This document shows, piece by piece, positions 60,528 through 61,531 of a DNA stretch of 61,531 nt. A program made the translations under genes and the position numbers. Source of the stretch: Oscillospiraceae bacterium (GTDB lineage: Bacteria; Bacillota; Clostridia; Oscillospirales; Oscillospiraceae); contig JAFUFT010000023.1 in NCBI GenBank assembly GCA_017469795.1, positions 1 to 61,531 of the forward strand, in the 5' to 3' direction. The notes under the pieces were generated by a model that was given only the letters and a program-made list of their open reading frames with translations, was not told where the DNA came from and did no database searches. Positions within the stretch are counted from its first letter, which is position 1, and every line of letters starts with the position of its first letter.

Positions 60528-61214
60528 ATGAAGATTCTGGTTGTTTCCGACATAGAGAGTAAGTTTATCTGGGATCATTTTGACCCGGATCGGTTTCGTG
60601 ATGTCCAGTTGATCATTTCCTGCGGCGATCTGTCCGCCAGATATCTTTCCTTCCTTGTGACCATGATCCCGTGTCCGCTTTTGTATGTTCCGGGAAATCA
60701 TGACAAGCGGTATGAGATCAATCCGCCGGAGGGCTGCGTCAATATTGACGGGAAGGTCGTTGTTTATAAGGGAATCCGGATCATGGGCCTGGGCGGCTGT
60801 AAAAGCCCCCGGCCGACTACATACGAATACTCCGAAGACCAGATGTGGCGCCGGGTCAGAAAAATCGAATCCCAGATCCGGCGCGCGAAGGGGCTGGATC
60901 TCTTTGTGACGCACGCGCCCGCGATCGGCCTCGGGGACGGACCGGATCTGTTCCATGAGGGGTTCCAGTCGTTCCGCTATATTGACGATATCTACAAGCC
61001 CGATATCCATTTCTACGGGCATCGCCATCTGGGAGAGAATCCCATGGATCGCAAGGCTATTTATCCCTACCACGATACGGTGATGATCAATGCCTGCGGA
61101 TATAAGATCGTGGAATACGATCCCGGAATCCCGATGACAGCGCCCCTTGGCACACAATCCTTTGAGGAAATGCCTACCCCGATGCCGCCCCGCCGGTTCC
61201 CGTTCCCGTTTTAA
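60528..61214 (+). CDS. Calcineurin-like metallophosphoesterase
   Basis: A 228-residue phosphoesterase with metal motifs VVSDIES, SCGDLSA, VPGNHDKRY, VTHAPA and YGHRHLG. The C-terminus is a Pro-rich tail (MPTPMPPRRFPFPF). Substrate unknown. TGGAGGCATC precedes the ATG. Monocistronic, divergent from the WYL regulator. Confidence 0.88.
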   Translation: MKILVVSDIESKFIWDHFDPDRFRDVQLIISCGDLSARYLSFLVTMIPCPLLYVPGNHDKRYEINPPEGCVNIDGKVVVYKGIRIMGLGGCKSPRPTTYEYSEDQMWRRVRKIESQIRRAKGLDLFVTHAPAIGLGDGPDLFHEGFQSFRYIDDIYKPDIHFYGHRHLGENPMDRKAIYPYHDTVMINACGYKIVEYDPGIPMTAPLGTQSFEEMPTPMPPRRFPFPF

Positions 61215-61264
61215 GGCCTGCGGCTTGGATCCAGAAAAAATTTTCAGAAAAGAGAAAAAAGCAC

Positions 61265-61293
61265 TTGCTTTTTTCCGGAAGCTGTAGTAATAT
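61265..61293 (+). promoter_or_regulatory. Promoter of tRNA-Pro
   Basis: TTGCTT, a 17-bp spacer, then TAATAT, about 30 nt before the tRNA. Confidence 0.6.
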
Positions 61294-61324
61294 ATACGAG
61301 CGCTTGAGAGTGCGCTTTAGATTT

Positions 61325-61401
61325 CCGGGTGTGGCGAAGTTTGGTATCGCGCTTGAATGGGGTTCAAGAGGCCCCGAGTTCGAATCTCGGCACTCGGACC
61401 A
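61325..61401 (+). tRNA. tRNA-Pro (anticodon GGG)
   Basis: A 77-nt cloverleaf: acceptor CCGGGTG/CACTCGG (one G-T pair), D stem GCGA/TCGC, anticodon stem CTTGA/TCAAG with loop ATGGGGT (anticodon GGG), T arm CCGAG-TTCGAAT-CTCGG, discriminator A and an encoded CCA. It decodes CCC and CCU. Confidence 0.96.
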
Positions 61402-61433
61402 AGCTCCAGGACATTTGTCCTGGAGCTTTTTTT
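61402..61433 (+). terminator. Terminator of tRNA-Pro
   Basis: AGCTCCAGGACA and its complement (2-nt loop), followed by seven T; starts 1 nt after the CCA. Confidence 0.95.
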
Positions 61434-61435
61434 CA

Positions 61436-61531
61436 TCATCTGGGACATGCAATTTCCATGGTTTCCTCGATCACGCGGTGGAGCAGCGCGCTTTGCGGGC
61501 AGTGCATAAAGAAGCGGGAAAATATATCGGA
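61436..61531 (-). CDS. C-terminal end of an unidentified gene, cut by window edge
   Basis: On the minus strand an open frame enters from the right edge and ends at TGA 61436: DIFSRFFMHCPQSALLHRVI, then EETMEIACPR. Codon use looks coding, and the convergent arrangement with the tRNA terminator makes sense. Only 31 residues are visible, too few to identify. Confidence 0.4.
   Translation of the reverse strand, partial: SDIFSRFFMHCPQSALLHRVIEETMEIACPR

Overview
The window looks like chromosomal DNA of a Clostridia-type Firmicute, probably gut-associated and near the Oscillospiraceae/Lachnospiraceae, with fairly high G+C. The reasons are the gdpP-rplI-dnaB-tilS-hpt-ftsH gene order, the LL-diaminopimelate aminotransferase route to lysine, UmuC-like/YolD gene pairs, RNase J, a sortase B, strong GGAGG-type ribosome binding sites and many TTG/GTG starts. 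No species can be named from sequence alone.

Layout. 1-4.6 kb: 5' end of a group IIC intron inserted behind a terminator, a CPBP protease, a lipoprotein, a HAD hydrolase and the first UmuC-like/YolD pair. 4.8-9.3 kb: a four-gene operon (two ABC half-transporters, a YgbA_NO-type protein, a YbaN protein) behind a strong promoter and a long structured leader. 9.3-11.7 kb: decaying accessory genes (two frameshifted) and a membrane-anchored SUKH protein. 11.8-16.7 kb: a candidate envelope-signalling island with a membrane-spanning MerR regulator, a lipoprotein, a 66-residue protein and an ECF sigma/DUF4179 anti-sigma pair. Three promoters here share the MerR architecture: a 19-bp spacer with a dyad centred at the same place. 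16.7-21.7 kb: AmmeMemoRadiSam genes, a phosphoesterase and an acyl-CoA dehydrogenase fused to an ETF-alpha domain. 22-26 kb: a heterodimeric ABC exporter behind a 24-codon leader ORF and a terminator, which looks like antibiotic-type attenuation control. 26-29 kb: a tocopherol-cyclase-like gene with a decayed partial duplicate beside it, and rtcB.

29.1-32.6 kb: a second UmuC-like/YolD cassette, divergent from a self-cleaving S24 repressor, with palindromes between the two promoters; rtcB lies downstream in the same direction. 32.9-38.2 kb: small accessory genes, a GNAT fusion and an orphan sortase B. 38.3-41.4 kb: a low-molecular-weight phosphatase and two peptidases (PepT, PepV type). 41.4-50.7 kb (minus strand): the core housekeeping operon from the c-di-AMP phosphodiesterase to FtsH and a SpoVB-like flippase. 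51.1-61.5 kb: RNase J, a cyclase/aminotransferase/glycerol kinase operon, dapF-dapL, a WYL regulator, a phosphoesterase, tRNA-Pro(GGG) and the end of an unidentified gene.

The best candidates for something little described are the transmembrane MerR island with its three matching promoters, the leader-peptide attenuator before the asymmetric ABC exporter, and the repressor-controlled UmuC/YolD cassette next to rtcB. All calls were made by eye from the sequence; no database search was run.
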